64,000 nt of DNA from CAIVAT01 sp964455285 (GCA_964455285.1 CAYVVG010000005.1:31237-95236); one strand, 5' to 3'; numbered from the stretch's first letter, positions 1 to 8,334 are shown. The notes: generated by a model not told the origin, from the sequence alone. Numbers and translations are program-made.

Positions 1-906
1 GATCTCGGAATTGTATCCGTCGCTCCTCCGGTAAAATCCATGCAGGCTGTAATTGAAAGACCTTCCGGCTTTTCCAACGCCGAGCGTTCCGCCTGCATGG
101 TATTTCAGACCTGCGGTATTGAAAGTGCCGTAATCGGCTGTGGCGACACCCGAGATCCGGCGCTGCGGCTGCCGGGTTTTGATGCTGATCACCCCACCCA
201 TGGCCCCGGAGCCGTACATCGCCGAACCCGGACCTTTTATGACCTCGATCTGCTCGATATTGTCACGGTTCACCAGATTCCAGTTGACCGATCCGGCGTC
301 GGCTTTGTTGAGCGGCACACCGTCGAGCAGCACCAGGGTACGGGCCTGGTCGTTCCCGCTCATACCCCGGAGCGTGACCACCGTGTTATTCGCAAACATT
401 CCCATGGTTGAAGAGAGGTTGACCCCCGAGATGTAATCGAGCACCGAAACAATGCTCTGGGACGGGTGGCTGGCGATCAGCCGGGCCGGTATGATATCGA
501 GCCTGACAGGCTGGTCCAGGGAGGTGCGTGCGGGCCGGTTGTCCCGGATCTCGATTTCCGGGGCACTGACGGCATCCGGTTCCAGCCTGAAATCCAGCCG
601 GAGACGTTGACCCTCTTGCAGTGTGATGGTTTTGTCCTGGCTTCTGTGCCCCACATGTGAGGCACGAATTGTATAGGTGCCGGGGGTGAAACCATCCAGC
701 CGGTAGGATCCGTCGGCTCCTGCCACGGTTCCTTTTCCTGCCTCCAGGCACAGTACATGCGTCCCCGGAAGGGGGCTGAAGTCGGGAAGCCCTGTCACCT
801 TTCCGCGAATGTCACTCCCGGCCATCAGGCCAACTGAGAAGAAAACGGCAAGGATCAGTGAGGCTATGACAGGAAAGCCTGCAGAAATCCTTGCCTTTCC
901 ATTCAC
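1..906 (-). CDS. TonB-dependent outer-membrane receptor, N-terminal part (cut by window start)
   Basis: Translating the minus strand from the GTG at 906 gives an unbroken frame to base 1 (302 codons). A signal peptide (SLILAVFFSVGLMAG) is followed by a carboxypeptidase-regulatory-like beta domain (about residues 34-105, GADGSYRLDGFTPGTYTIRA) and a TonB plug domain (about 120-225) with LDGVPLN and the plug hallmark GPGSAMYGSGAMGGVISI. The start was chosen because AGG lies about 8 nt upstream; GTG at 915, directly after the previous stop, is an alternative. There is no ATG near the amino end. It is the last visible gene of the minus-strand block that begins with modE and wtpA, so tungstate/molybdate or a chelate is a possible ligand (inference). 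The barrel lies outside the window. Confidence 0.88.
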   Translation of the reverse strand, partial: MNGKARISAGFPVIASLILAVFFSVGLMAGSDIRGKVTGLPDFSPLPGTHVLCLEAGKGTVAGADGSYRLDGFTPGTYTIRASHVGHRSQDKTITLQEGQRLRLDFRLEPDAVSAPEIEIRDNRPARTSLDQPVRLDIIPARLIASHPSQSIVSVLDYISGVNLSSTMGMFANNTVVTLRGMSGNDQARTLVLLDGVPLNKADAGSVNWNLVNRDNIEQIEVIKGPGSAMYGSGAMGGVISIKTRQPQRRISGVATADYGTFNTAGLKYHAGGTLGVGKAGRSFNYSLHGFYRRSDGYNSEI

Positions 907-915
907 TGTAAACAC

Positions 916-1779
916 CTATTGAACGACGAAACGGGTGCTTAATTCGTCGTCAGTACCGGCAAACCGGACCTTCACCAGGTACATGCCCGGTTTTGCACCG
1001 GGCAGCGTAATCTGCTTCAGACCCGAGGCATCGGGAATATCCATGAGCGTTTTTCCAGTCATGTCGTTGATGATCAGCGAACCTACGGGTACCGTCGAGG
1101 TGAAACCAAAGGTGCCGTTGTTGGGCGAAGGACAGACCCTGAAGCGGTTGGTGTACAGGATCTCGTTCTGTCCCGTGGGGCCTGTGGCCGTGACCAGGAT
1201 ATCGTCGATCATGGAGATCCCGGCCGGGGTGATGGTCCCTCCGCCTGCACTGGTGTTGGAAGCCACGATCCACCGGATGTAGATAGAGCTGGTTCCCTGA
1301 CCGGTGATCGGAACCGGAAGCGCAGTCAACACACCGGTGGTCCAGTCATTGGCAAGGGTCACCGTTCCGTTCGGCACGTCGGCATAGGTGCCGCTGCTCA
1401 ACCTCCATTGAAGTTTAAAATCGCGGGGTCCCTGGGCATCGCTGTTTTGCTTCGAATAGACCTTGAAGCCGGAGAAATCGGCAGCCTTGAATTTGATCGA
1501 CCAGAATTTACTGTCGGTTCCATTGTCCCAACCGGGGGTAGAGGCTGCATACGATGTGGCCCCGCTGGCAAAGGTGATGGTGTTCACTGTCGAATCGGAG
1601 GTGGCAGACAGCACCCACTGGAAACGGAGATCGTAGCCCATGTTCTGGGATGTTCCCAGGTTGGCGTTGAGGCTGTCGGAACCGGTATTGACGGGGAAGG
1701 TCCAGCCCGTGACCGTGTCCTGTGCGAAAAGGGATCCGGCGAGGATCAGGAGGCATGCAAATAGTAAATGTTTCTTCAT
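916..1779 (-). CDS. Secreted protein with T9SS type A sorting domain
   Basis: This is a 287-residue protein with a clear signal peptide (MKKHLLFACLLILAGSLFAQ). Residues about 25-200 are beta-rich and resemble a jelly-roll, with a SMIDDILVT segment often seen near the end of such domains. The last 80 residues are a Por-secretion tail: FRVCPSPNNGTF, a hydrophobic strand ending in NDMTGKTL, then PGMYLVKVRF. It is therefore exported by Sec and then by the type IX system to the cell surface or medium. The gene lies 35 nt downstream of the lipoprotein gene and 9 nt upstream of the TonB receptor, so co-transcription is likely. No enzymatic motif was recognised. Confidence 0.85.
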   Translation of the reverse strand: MKKHLLFACLLILAGSLFAQDTVTGWTFPVNTGSDSLNANLGTSQNMGYDLRFQWVLSATSDSTVNTITFASGATSYAASTPGWDNGTDSKFWSIKFKAADFSGFKVYSKQNSDAQGPRDFKLQWRLSSGTYADVPNGTVTLANDWTTGVLTALPVPITGQGTSSIYIRWIVASNTSAGGGTITPAGISMIDDILVTATGPTGQNEILYTNRFRVCPSPNNGTFGFTSTVPVGSLIINDMTGKTLMDIPDASGLKQITLPGAKPGMYLVKVRFAGTDDELSTRFVVQ

Positions 1780-1814
1780 ACGTGTTGAATTTAGGTTGTG
1801 ATGAATACTATGGA

Positions 1815-2720
1815 TTATTGCTGGATTTTCATCGAGAAGGTGATGGAGCCCGCCGCATCATGATCGGCTGCAAGCACGCGGATCAATCCTTTTTTTCCTT
1901 TTGCGGTGAGGAAGGGGATCACATCCCCGGCCTCCGCCCATTTGAATTTCCTCTTTCCCCAAACGTCGTCGTAGGCCAGGATCAGCAGGCTGTCGTTGTG
2001 GCATGCGTCGAATGCGTCAACCGGCACCGGGTCGGTATCGACGCTGATATCCCATTTGGTGTAGTTCTTTGAGGTCCAGTCGCCGATCGAGGGATAGTAT
2101 GCAGTGATTCCCCCTCCGGTCTCCCCTGCGGAAGAAAAGGTGGGGGAGGGAGTTTCGTCGATGTAAAAATAGGTGATGATGTCGATGGATTCCTGGACAA
2201 GTGTGGCAGAGTCGGCAAACCAGACTTTCCCTGTGGAGGGAACCAGGAACTGGCCGTGTGTGGTGCTGCCCTGGTATCCCATGACGATGGATGGGAATTC
2301 CAGGATCCCGCCCCACGCGGAATTGGGATCTTTATAGAGGGTCAATGCAGCGGTGGCAAACTGCCGGTTGCGGTCCATCACCTGGAAGGTCCAGCGGGCG
2401 GTGTCTTCGATACCCTGGTAAAAGGTTTCGCTGACCGTGAACCCGGAAGTGTTCAATCCCGAATCAAAGACCACCTTAGAAGTGCCGTCGGGCATGATCT
2501 TTTTAACCACAAAATTGGTGATATTGGCATCGGTTCCGTTAGCGGTGATGCCAAAACGGAGTTTTCCGCCCACTGCCATGACCGATCCGTCGGAAGTATA
2601 TTCCGGGCCTGTCAGAAGCCGGATGACTGGCGGAGAGGGGTTCGTCTCTTTTTTGCAGGAGACCATGGACACCGGTAAGAGTGCACAGGCGAGGAGGATG
2701 GCGATCGAAATTTGTTTCAT
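1815..2720 (-). CDS. SusD-unrelated surface-type lipoprotein of unknown function
   Basis: This is a 301-residue protein with a lipoprotein signal peptide; the lipobox is PVSMVSC and KKE follows the lipidated Cys, an acidic/lysine context compatible with outer-membrane export in this phylum. The amino half looks like an Ig-like beta sandwich (GGKLRFGITANGTDANITNF). The carboxyl half has aromatic and acidic stretches (YYPSIGDWTSKNYTKWDIS) and ends in a beta-strand repeat-like tail. I do not recognise a family. It is the first gene after the 24-bp palindrome at 2733-2756 and is followed by the T9SS protein and TonB receptor, so it may be the surface partner of that receptor (inference). Confidence 0.8.
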   Translation of the reverse strand: MKQISIAILLACALLPVSMVSCKKETNPSPPVIRLLTGPEYTSDGSVMAVGGKLRFGITANGTDANITNFVVKKIMPDGTSKVVFDSGLNTSGFTVSETFYQGIEDTARWTFQVMDRNRQFATAALTLYKDPNSAWGGILEFPSIVMGYQGSTTHGQFLVPSTGKVWFADSATLVQESIDIITYFYIDETPSPTFSSAGETGGGITAYYPSIGDWTSKNYTKWDISVDTDPVPVDAFDACHNDSLLILAYDDVWGKRKFKWAEAGDVIPFLTAKGKKGLIRVLAADHDAAGSITFSMKIQQ

Positions 2721-2732
2721 GGCGGTTTTTGT

Positions 2733-2756
2733 CGATATGTTAATTATTGCATATCG
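2733..2756. promoter_or_regulatory. Candidate ModE-like operator, copy 1
   Basis: A perfect inverted repeat, CGATATGT-N8-GCATATCG, 24 bp long, is centred about 25 nt upstream of the lipoprotein start codon. The same arms and spacing occur at 4428-4451 and, with one changed base, at 8416-8439. The CGnTAT...ATAnCG ends resemble ModE sites of Enterobacteria. Its position between the wtpA stop and the next ATG would suit repression of the lipoprotein-T9SS-receptor unit. Confidence 0.7.
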
Positions 2757-2796
2757 TTGCTCTTACATGGGTTATCAGGTTTTTTTCACAGGAGGG

Positions 2797-3753
2797 TCAG
2801 GGCCGGGTGAAGGGTTGAAGCGATACAGGGAGCAGGTCCCGGTTGGGATTCACCTGGGGGATGACAGAGGGCTGGCCGTTCTTTTCCAGGATGGCGATTC
2901 CTTTGTCTTTTGAGAGGAGGAATTCGAGGAAAGCCAGGGCGGTAGCCGGGTGGGGAGCGGTTTTGCACAGGGTGATGCCATAGACCATGGGCTCGCCCTT
3001 CATGAACACTTTCTGCCCAGGTTCCTTCCCGTTGATGGCGACGGAGGCGGTGGCATACAGTCCCGCGAGTTCCGGTTCCTTCAGGTTTACCTCCGCGGGA
3101 AGTACCAGGTAGTTGAGCTGGTGCTGGACGGCGACGGATTTGTAAAGGAGTACATAATCGACCGTATTCGTTTCAAGCAGGGCCAGGAGATCCACCTCCT
3201 TGGGGCGGATCATGTTCCTGTCTTTCGCCATCAGTTGCGCGGCAAGGCCCGGTTTTTTATAATATCTCTCGGCCAGTTGCAGGGTCATCACCGACCGGTA
3301 ACCGCAGGGATCGGAGTTGGGATCGGACCTTCCGTAAACCACATCCTTCTTCAGCAGGATTTCGGACCAGTTTCCGGCGTTGATCTGCCGGGCATATCTC
3401 GATTTTCCGGTGTAAACAATACACATTTCGTTGCTGACAAATTTGATGTTCCAGGAGGCAAAAGCCGGAATGAGCATGTTGTCGATCACCTTATAATCGG
3501 CAGAAGCCAGGATATCGCAGGGGCGTTTCAGGTCGGTCACCTTACGCGCACATTCCACGCTGCCGGCCGATTCCAGGAGGATGTTCACGCCGGGATGGAT
3601 CTTTTTAAAGGCATCCGCCACCTCTTTCATGGGAACCGACAGGCTGCCGGCATGGAAGATGATCAGGTCGCCCGACAGCCGGGGCGTTCTCTGGGCGATT
3701 CCGGCTATGCCGGGGATCAGCAGGACGAGCAGCAGTATAAACCGTTTCATCAT
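2797..3753 (-). CDS. wtpA: Tungstate/molybdate ABC transporter periplasmic binding protein (WtpA-like)
   Basis: This 318-residue protein has a signal peptide ending near GIAGIAQ. The mature start carries the oxyanion-binding hallmark of WtpA/ModA proteins: LIIFHAGSLSVPMKEV, then SAGSVECARKVTDL and DILASADYKVID, and a later DYVLLYKSVAVQ hinge segment. It captures tungstate or molybdate in the periplasm for an ABC permease. No permease or ATPase gene lies in the window, which is unusual; they may lie elsewhere. The gene is 9 nt after the modE-like gene and so shares its transcript. Selectivity between W and Mo cannot be decided from sequence alone, but the AOR nearby favours tungsten. Confidence 0.9.
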   Translation of the reverse strand: MMKRFILLLVLLIPGIAGIAQRTPRLSGDLIIFHAGSLSVPMKEVADAFKKIHPGVNILLESAGSVECARKVTDLKRPCDILASADYKVIDNMLIPAFASWNIKFVSNEMCIVYTGKSRYARQINAGNWSEILLKKDVVYGRSDPNSDPCGYRSVMTLQLAERYYKKPGLAAQLMAKDRNMIRPKEVDLLALLETNTVDYVLLYKSVAVQHQLNYLVLPAEVNLKEPELAGLYATASVAINGKEPGQKVFMKGEPMVYGITLCKTAPHPATALAFLEFLLSKDKGIAILEKNGQPSVIPQVNPNRDLLPVSLQPFTRP

Positions 3754-3762
3754 GGAAGAGGG

Positions 3763-4149
3763 TTATTCGGGGATTTCTTTCAGTTCCCGGATAAATTGTT
3801 CGAACCCCTCCTGGATATGCAGATCCACCTTCTCGTGGAACGTGTTGAATGCATGGACGAGCCGCCTGCCTTCGGGGGTCAGGGCTGTATGCCCTCCTTC
3901 GCTCCCTCCCCTTTGTCTTTCCAGCAGGGGAAATCCGAAAAAGGATTCGATCTTTTTCAGGTTGCCCCACGTGCGGCGGTAAGTATAGCCCAATTCATCG
4001 CAGGCGGCCTTCATCGATCCCTTCTCCTCGATCAGCTTCAGCATATTCCATTTGCCGTCGCCCATGATGCCTGTCTCCTTGTTATCCGACATCCAGATTT
4101 TATAATGGAGACGTACCTCTTCCAGCTTTGATGCGAATTTGTTGTCCAT
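3763..4149 (-). CDS. modE: Short ModE-like winged-helix regulator lacking the molybdate-binding domain
   Basis: This 128-residue protein matches the ModE DNA-binding domain: KWNMLKLIEEKGSMKAACDELGYTYRRTWGNLKKIESFFG is the helix-turn-helix, followed by the LysR/ModE wing (PLLERQRGG..GGHTALTPEGRRLV). Enterobacterial ModE is about 260 residues and carries two MOP domains that bind molybdate; none are present here, so metal sensing must be done differently or by a partner. It heads the wtpA operon. Three matching palindromes nearby are its likely targets. Its own leader can form a stem over the ribosome-binding region (see the separate entry). Confidence 0.9.
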   Translation of the reverse strand: MDNKFASKLEEVRLHYKIWMSDNKETGIMGDGKWNMLKLIEEKGSMKAACDELGYTYRRTWGNLKKIESFFGFPLLERQRGGSEGGHTALTPEGRRLVHAFNTFHEKVDLHIQEGFEQFIRELKEIPE

Positions 4150-4156
4150 ATACCAG

Positions 4157-4226
4157 GCCCTGACGGTTCAACACGGCGACGGTCGGCCCGAGGATCAGGC
4201 TGGGAGCAGCCGCCGGCCTTCAGGGC
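4157..4226 (-). promoter_or_regulatory. Structured 5' leader of modE-wtpA (candidate cis-regulatory RNA)
   Basis: The predicted transcript starts near 4225 and the modE ATG is at 4149. The 5' end (GCCCUGA, 4226-4220) is exactly complementary to UCAGGGC (4163-4157), which lies 8-14 nt before the ATG. Inside is a hairpin GGCUG-CUCC-CAGCC, plus a further possible CGGCGG/CCGUCG pairing. Closing the outer stem would hide the ribosome-binding region. It does not obviously match the Moco riboswitch as I remember it, so no class is assigned. Confidence 0.4.
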
Positions 4227-4230
4227 GTCA

Positions 4231-4238
4231 CAAAGGTA
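4231..4238 (-). promoter_or_regulatory. Promoter -7 element for modE-wtpA
   Basis: On the minus strand this reads TACCTTTG, matching the Bacteroidota -7 consensus TAnnTTTG. It is about 80 nt upstream of the modE start. A single half-site CGATATGC (4249-4256) lies just upstream of it, in the spacer region. Confidence 0.65.
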
Positions 4239-4401
4239 ATAAGTTAACCGATATGCAGGATACGACCGATCCGTTTTATTGAGGCAGCCGTTGAATATTT
4301 TCCGGGCAACGTTCTGCCGGGACTGTTCAAGGGAAATCCCGTGTAATGGAGGACTCCATGGATGATCCGCCTCACAGTTTAGAATAATTCCAAATAATGA
4401 G

Positions 4402-4409
4402 TATCTTTG
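4402..4409 (+). promoter_or_regulatory. Promoter -7 element for the P5C dehydrogenase gene
   Basis: TATCTTTG followed by C is a textbook Bacteroidota -7 element, with a TTT triplet about 21 bp upstream. The predicted start of transcription is near 4415, giving a leader of about 70 nt that contains the palindrome 4428-4451. Confidence 0.75.
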
Positions 4410-4427
4410 CAACCGGAAGGTAATTAT

Positions 4428-4451
4428 CGATATGTACGCATGTGCATATCG
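4428..4451. promoter_or_regulatory. Candidate ModE-like operator, copy 2
   Basis: A perfect inverted repeat, CGATATGT-N8-GCATATCG, of the same length and arms as copy 1 but with a different central octamer, so the arms are conserved and the spacer is not. It begins about 13 nt downstream of the predicted start of transcription of the dehydrogenase gene and would block it if bound. It is also about 200 bp upstream of the divergent modE promoter. Confidence 0.7.
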
Positions 4452-4485
4452 GTTCATTCAACTAATTTTGTCAAAAAACAATTTC

Positions 4486-6126
4486 ATGAACAACGCGATA
4501 TTCAATCTCGACCGGCCCCAGAATGAGCACACGTTAAGTTATGCTCCCGGATGCCGCGAACGCAAGGAACTCAACCGTGAGCTCGACCGGATGACGGACG
4601 GGGAACTGGAAATTCCGCTTATCATCGGCGGGAAGGAGGTACGTACCGGGAAGACCGGGAAGGTGGTGATGCCGCACGATCACCGGCATGTGCTGGCCAC
4701 CTATCACATGGCCGGAGAAGCCGAAACGAAGATGGCGATCGAAGCGGCCCTTCAGGCGCACCGGGAATGGGAATCGTTCCCCTGGGTCGACCGTGTTTCG
4801 GTCACCCTGAAAGCGGCAGAGCTGATCTCGAAGAAATACCGGTTCATGCTGAATGCCGCCACGATGCTCGGACAGGGGAAAAGTGCCTACCAGGCCGAGA
4901 TCGATGCGGCCTGCGAAACCATCGATTTTTTGAATTTCAACGCCCATTTTATCACCCAGATCTACGAAGAGCAGCCCCATTCCACCCCGGGCATCCTCAA
5001 CCGCATCGAGTACCGGCCCCTGGAAGGGTTCATTTTCACTGTGACCCCGTTCAACTTCACGGCCATCGCTTCGAACCTGAACATGGCTCCCGTGCTGATG
5101 GGCAACACCACGGTCTGGAAGCCTGCCACCACCTCCCTGCTTTCCAATTATGTCCTGATGCAGATCTTTAAGGAGGCGGGACTGCCCGACGGGGTCATCA
5201 ATTTCGTGCCCGGGCCCGGGAGTGTGATCGGGCGCACGACCCTGGCGCACCGCGACATGGCGGGAATCCACTTTACCGGCTCGAATGCCACTTTCAACGG
5301 GTTATGGCAGACGGCGGCCCAGAACATGGCCGGTTACCGGTCGTATCCCCGGATCGTAGGGGAGACCGGAGGTAAGGACTTCATCTTCGTCCATCCCTCG
5401 TCGGATCCGCAGGAGGTGGCTGTGGCCATCGTGCGGGGGGCATTCGAATACCAGGGGCAGAAATGTTCGGCCGCATCGCGCGCTTACATTCCCGAATCGC
5501 TGTGGCCGGGCATCCGGGAAAGGATCGGCGACATGATCTCCCGGATCACGGTGGGCGATGTGCGTGAATTCAGCCACTTCATGAATGCCGTGATCGACGA
5601 GGCCTCGTTCGACAACATCATGGGGTATATCGAATACGCGAAAAAGTCGGCCGACGCCGAAGTGATCTTCGGCGGAACGGGTGATAAATCGACGGGATAT
5701 TTCATCCAGCCGACCGTCATCCTGACGACCGATCCCCACTTCAAATCCATGGAGGAGGAGATCTTCGGGCCCGTGATGACCATCTATGCTTACAGGGACA
5801 AAGAGTTCGAGGAAACTTTAAGAATCTGCGACAGCACGTCGCCATACGGGCTTACCGGGAGTGTTTTCTCGAAAGACCGGGCTGCCCTGAACCAGGCATG
5901 CCGGGTACTGCGTTATGCAGCGGGGAATTTTTACTTCAACGACAAGCCGACCGGTGCCGTAGTGGGCCAGCAGCCCTTTGGCGGGGCCCGGGGATCAGGC
6001 ACGAACGACAAGTCGGGCAGCCACCTGAACCTGCTTCGCTGGACAAACCCGAGAACGATCAAAGAAACGCTGCTGCCGCCGACAGAGTTTACCTATCCCT
6101 ACATGAAGGTGGATAAGTGCCATTAG
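4486..6126 (+). CDS. pruA: L-glutamate gamma-semialdehyde (P5C) dehydrogenase
   Basis: The 546-residue product is close to the usual length for the ALDH4 family. It oxidises glutamate semialdehyde to glutamate with NAD in proline/arginine catabolism. Visible motifs are the ALDH nucleotide-binding segment (TPFNFTAIASNLN), the general-base region GETGGKDF and the catalytic cysteine in YQGQKCSAASRA, then EEEIFGPVMTIY and the C-terminal GGARGSGTNDK. The ATG at 4486 fits the family start (NLDRPQNEHTLSY) and is chosen over an upstream in-frame ATG at 4432 that lies inside the palindrome. No proline dehydrogenase gene is next to it. Its leader carries operator copy 2, so unusual metal-linked control is suspected. 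Confidence 0.92.
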   Translation: MNNAIFNLDRPQNEHTLSYAPGCRERKELNRELDRMTDGELEIPLIIGGKEVRTGKTGKVVMPHDHRHVLATYHMAGEAETKMAIEAALQAHREWESFPWVDRVSVTLKAAELISKKYRFMLNAATMLGQGKSAYQAEIDAACETIDFLNFNAHFITQIYEEQPHSTPGILNRIEYRPLEGFIFTVTPFNFTAIASNLNMAPVLMGNTTVWKPATTSLLSNYVLMQIFKEAGLPDGVINFVPGPGSVIGRTTLAHRDMAGIHFTGSNATFNGLWQTAAQNMAGYRSYPRIVGETGGKDFIFVHPSSDPQEVAVAIVRGAFEYQGQKCSAASRAYIPESLWPGIRERIGDMISRITVGDVREFSHFMNAVIDEASFDNIMGYIEYAKKSADAEVIFGGTGDKSTGYFIQPTVILTTDPHFKSMEEEIFGPVMTIYAYRDKEFEETLRICDSTSPYGLTGSVFSKDRAALNQACRVLRYAAGNFYFNDKPTGAVVGQQPFGGARGSGTNDKSGSHLNLLRWTNPRTIKETLLPPTEFTYPYMKVDKCH

Positions 6127-6171
6127 GAATTACGATCTCCGATCTCCAATCGGCCGGATGAGTGGGGATGG

Positions 6172-8334
6172 TCAATCCTGAAGGGGTGTAACGACTTCGA
6201 GGAGTTCGGGCAGGTCCATGCCGAGTTTTTTCAGGTGCTCGATCTTCGGAACGCCATTCCTGGTCCAGCCACGGCGCTCGTAAACGGCATCGAGGAGCTG
6301 TTCGTAGCGGTTTTCGCGGTATTCACGCAGCACGGTCATCTTCTCCTCCGTGGTTTTACCGGCCGGGTCATATGCGACCAGGTCCATCAACTGCTTGTCA
6401 TACCGTTCGGCGCGTGATTCGTATTCCTCTTTGGTAACCGGACCGCAGGCGCGGTAGGGTTGCGCGTCGTGCTTCCGCAGTCCGTAACCCCGGCGGATGT
6501 TGAAGATGCGCTGGAAGTTGTACACCCTTTCCGACATCCGGATGATATCCTGCTTGTCGATGTTCCTGCCGGTGACGCCGTTGAATACAGTCACGTAATT
6601 ATCAACATGCTCGGGCACTTTTGCGGGTTCGGCCGTCTGGGCATTGTCTTCCGGTTCCACGTCGTTCCAGGGCAGTTTGCAGAAACCGGCAAGTCCGAAC
6701 CAGGTGCGGAACATCGGGAAATAGTGCAGCGCTTCGGCTTTCTTTTCAAAGGTGGGGATCTGGTTGTTGACCATGTCCATGAAGATCAGCCACGCTTCGT
6801 CATGCTGCGGTCCCTTGTTGGTCATGGCATACCCGCCCTGCTGCGCCAGCGATTCTTTTGAGACATATTGCGAATACTCCAGTCCTTTGTTCTCCATGCC
6901 GATGTCCTGCATGAAGGCTGCGTCGCCCCAGCCGTTCTTCGCGAAGATCTCTTTCATCCTGCGCACTCCCTGTCCGGCGATCAGGCCGAACCCCTCGCCG
7001 CGCGATACCTGGTGCAGCAGTTCCATGGCCGCGTCGGCGTTGCCGAAGTTCAGTTTAATCCCGCCGGTGCGCGCTTCGTCGAGAATCCCGTTCTCGAAGC
7101 ATTCCATCACGAAACCGAGGATGGTCCCCCACGAGATGGTGCAAATGCCGTAAGTGTCGCAGTAGAAGTTGGCTTCGATCGTGAAATCAGGATTGAAGAT
7201 GCCGGCGATGGATCCCAGCGAGGAGGTCGTCTCGTATTCCGGTCCGTCGACGATCACCCGGTCACCGGCATACGGACCGGTTCTCAGCAGGTAATTATCC
7301 ACCCCCTTGGCGCAGGCCATGTTGCATCCCACCCAGCAGCCGTCGGGGACATTTTGCGTGAAGTACGATTTCCAGACATCCCCCCGGATGTTGAACGCGT
7401 CGGGATGGCTGCCAAATTTAAAATTGTTGACCGGAAGCAGGTCATAGTCGTTCATGATGTGCGTAAGGTGGGCGGTGCCTTTGGAACGCATTTCGCACTG
7501 CTTGTCGTCGAGCTCTCGCATCTCCTTGTTGAACCTTCGTCCGCGTTCCTGGATCGCCTCCAGGTTCACCACGTTGTTGCGGTTGCCGCCGATCGTCTTC
7601 ACATGGGCCACGATCCCCTTGATCTTCTTGTCGCGCAGCACAGTGCCGATGCCTCCCCGGCCGGCCTGCTTCAGGCGCACCTTCTTCCGCTTGATGTCGT
7701 AAAAACTGAAGTTCAGCATCCCGATCAGCGAGTGCTCGGCAGCGGTGCCGGCGGAGACCACCGACACGTTGTATTTGTCTTTCTCATTCCCCGGTATGGC
7801 CATCATGTCGTGCAGTTCTTCGGCCAGCACATGGCTGTCGGAAGGGAGGTCTTCCGCTTCGTAGATCTCGATGATCTCCCGTTCTTCCTCGAACACGATC
7901 AGCACCTCTTTTTCCGCTTTTCCCTGCAGTTCCAGCGCATCGAAGCCGCAAAATTTCAGGAAGGGGCCGAAGAAACCGCCCACGTTCGAATCGACCACAA
8001 TGTCGGTTTGCGGGCTGATGGCGCAGCAGATGGCCTTACCGGACCCCGAGTACTGGGTGATCCCGCAGCAGGGACCGCCCGAGATAACGATCTCGTTGTC
8101 GGGATCGTTCCACTTCGTTTCGGGCCTGGTGGCATCCCACAAGAGGCGGAGGTCGAACCCTTTGCCGCCGGTGAATTTCTCCTTCATCTCTTCGGTGACG
8201 GGCTTTTCCCGGAAACGGAGTTCCCCGACGTTGATGTAGATGGATCGGTTGTTATAGCCGCGGTCGATCGGCGCCCATGTGTATTTGTAGGAGGAGAGCA
8301 GTTTGTGCGTCTTTTTGAATTCTTCGAAGGTCAT
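6172..8334 (-). CDS. aor: AOR-family tungsten-pterin aldehyde:ferredoxin oxidoreductase
   Basis: The 720-residue product belongs to the AOR family, which carries a bis-pterin tungsten centre and one 4Fe-4S cluster and oxidises aldehydes (or related substrates) with ferredoxin. Domain 1 shows FTGGKGFDLRLLW and the pterin-binding GPCCGITQYSGSGK...DSNVGGFFGPFLKFCG. Cluster cysteines are GCWVGCNMACAKG (about residues 329-338) and AGFCKLPWND (about 550). The first motif is C-x3-C-x3-C instead of the classic C-x2-C-x3-C. The ATG at 8334 is preferred over a longer frame because the promoter -7 box lies at 8367-8374. Operator copy 3 lies further upstream. It could also be a relative with a non-aldehyde substrate, as in BamB. 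Confidence 0.92.
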   Translation of the reverse strand: MTFEEFKKTHKLLSSYKYTWAPIDRGYNNRSIYINVGELRFREKPVTEEMKEKFTGGKGFDLRLLWDATRPETKWNDPDNEIVISGGPCCGITQYSGSGKAICCAISPQTDIVVDSNVGGFFGPFLKFCGFDALELQGKAEKEVLIVFEEEREIIEIYEAEDLPSDSHVLAEELHDMMAIPGNEKDKYNVSVVSAGTAAEHSLIGMLNFSFYDIKRKKVRLKQAGRGGIGTVLRDKKIKGIVAHVKTIGGNRNNVVNLEAIQERGRRFNKEMRELDDKQCEMRSKGTAHLTHIMNDYDLLPVNNFKFGSHPDAFNIRGDVWKSYFTQNVPDGCWVGCNMACAKGVDNYLLRTGPYAGDRVIVDGPEYETTSSLGSIAGIFNPDFTIEANFYCDTYGICTISWGTILGFVMECFENGILDEARTGGIKLNFGNADAAMELLHQVSRGEGFGLIAGQGVRRMKEIFAKNGWGDAAFMQDIGMENKGLEYSQYVSKESLAQQGGYAMTNKGPQHDEAWLIFMDMVNNQIPTFEKKAEALHYFPMFRTWFGLAGFCKLPWNDVEPEDNAQTAEPAKVPEHVDNYVTVFNGVTGRNIDKQDIIRMSERVYNFQRIFNIRRGYGLRKHDAQPYRACGPVTKEEYESRAERYDKQLMDLVAYDPAGKTTEEKMTVLREYRENRYEQLLDAVYERRGWTRNGVPKIEHLKKLGMDLPELLEVVTPLQD

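Noticed and set aside
4157..4226. Calling the modE leader a Moco riboswitch
   Set aside because: Length and visible motifs do not clearly match the class as I know it; only the pairing is supported.
4249..4256. A fourth ModE-like site before the modE promoter
   Set aside because: Only the left arm (CGATATGC) is present; the expected right arm 16 bases away does not match, so it is at best a half-site.
4038..4457. A minus-strand open frame across the modE-dehydrogenase intergenic region
   Set aside because: It overlaps modE in another frame, contains the promoters and operator copy 2, and has no recognisable protein features.
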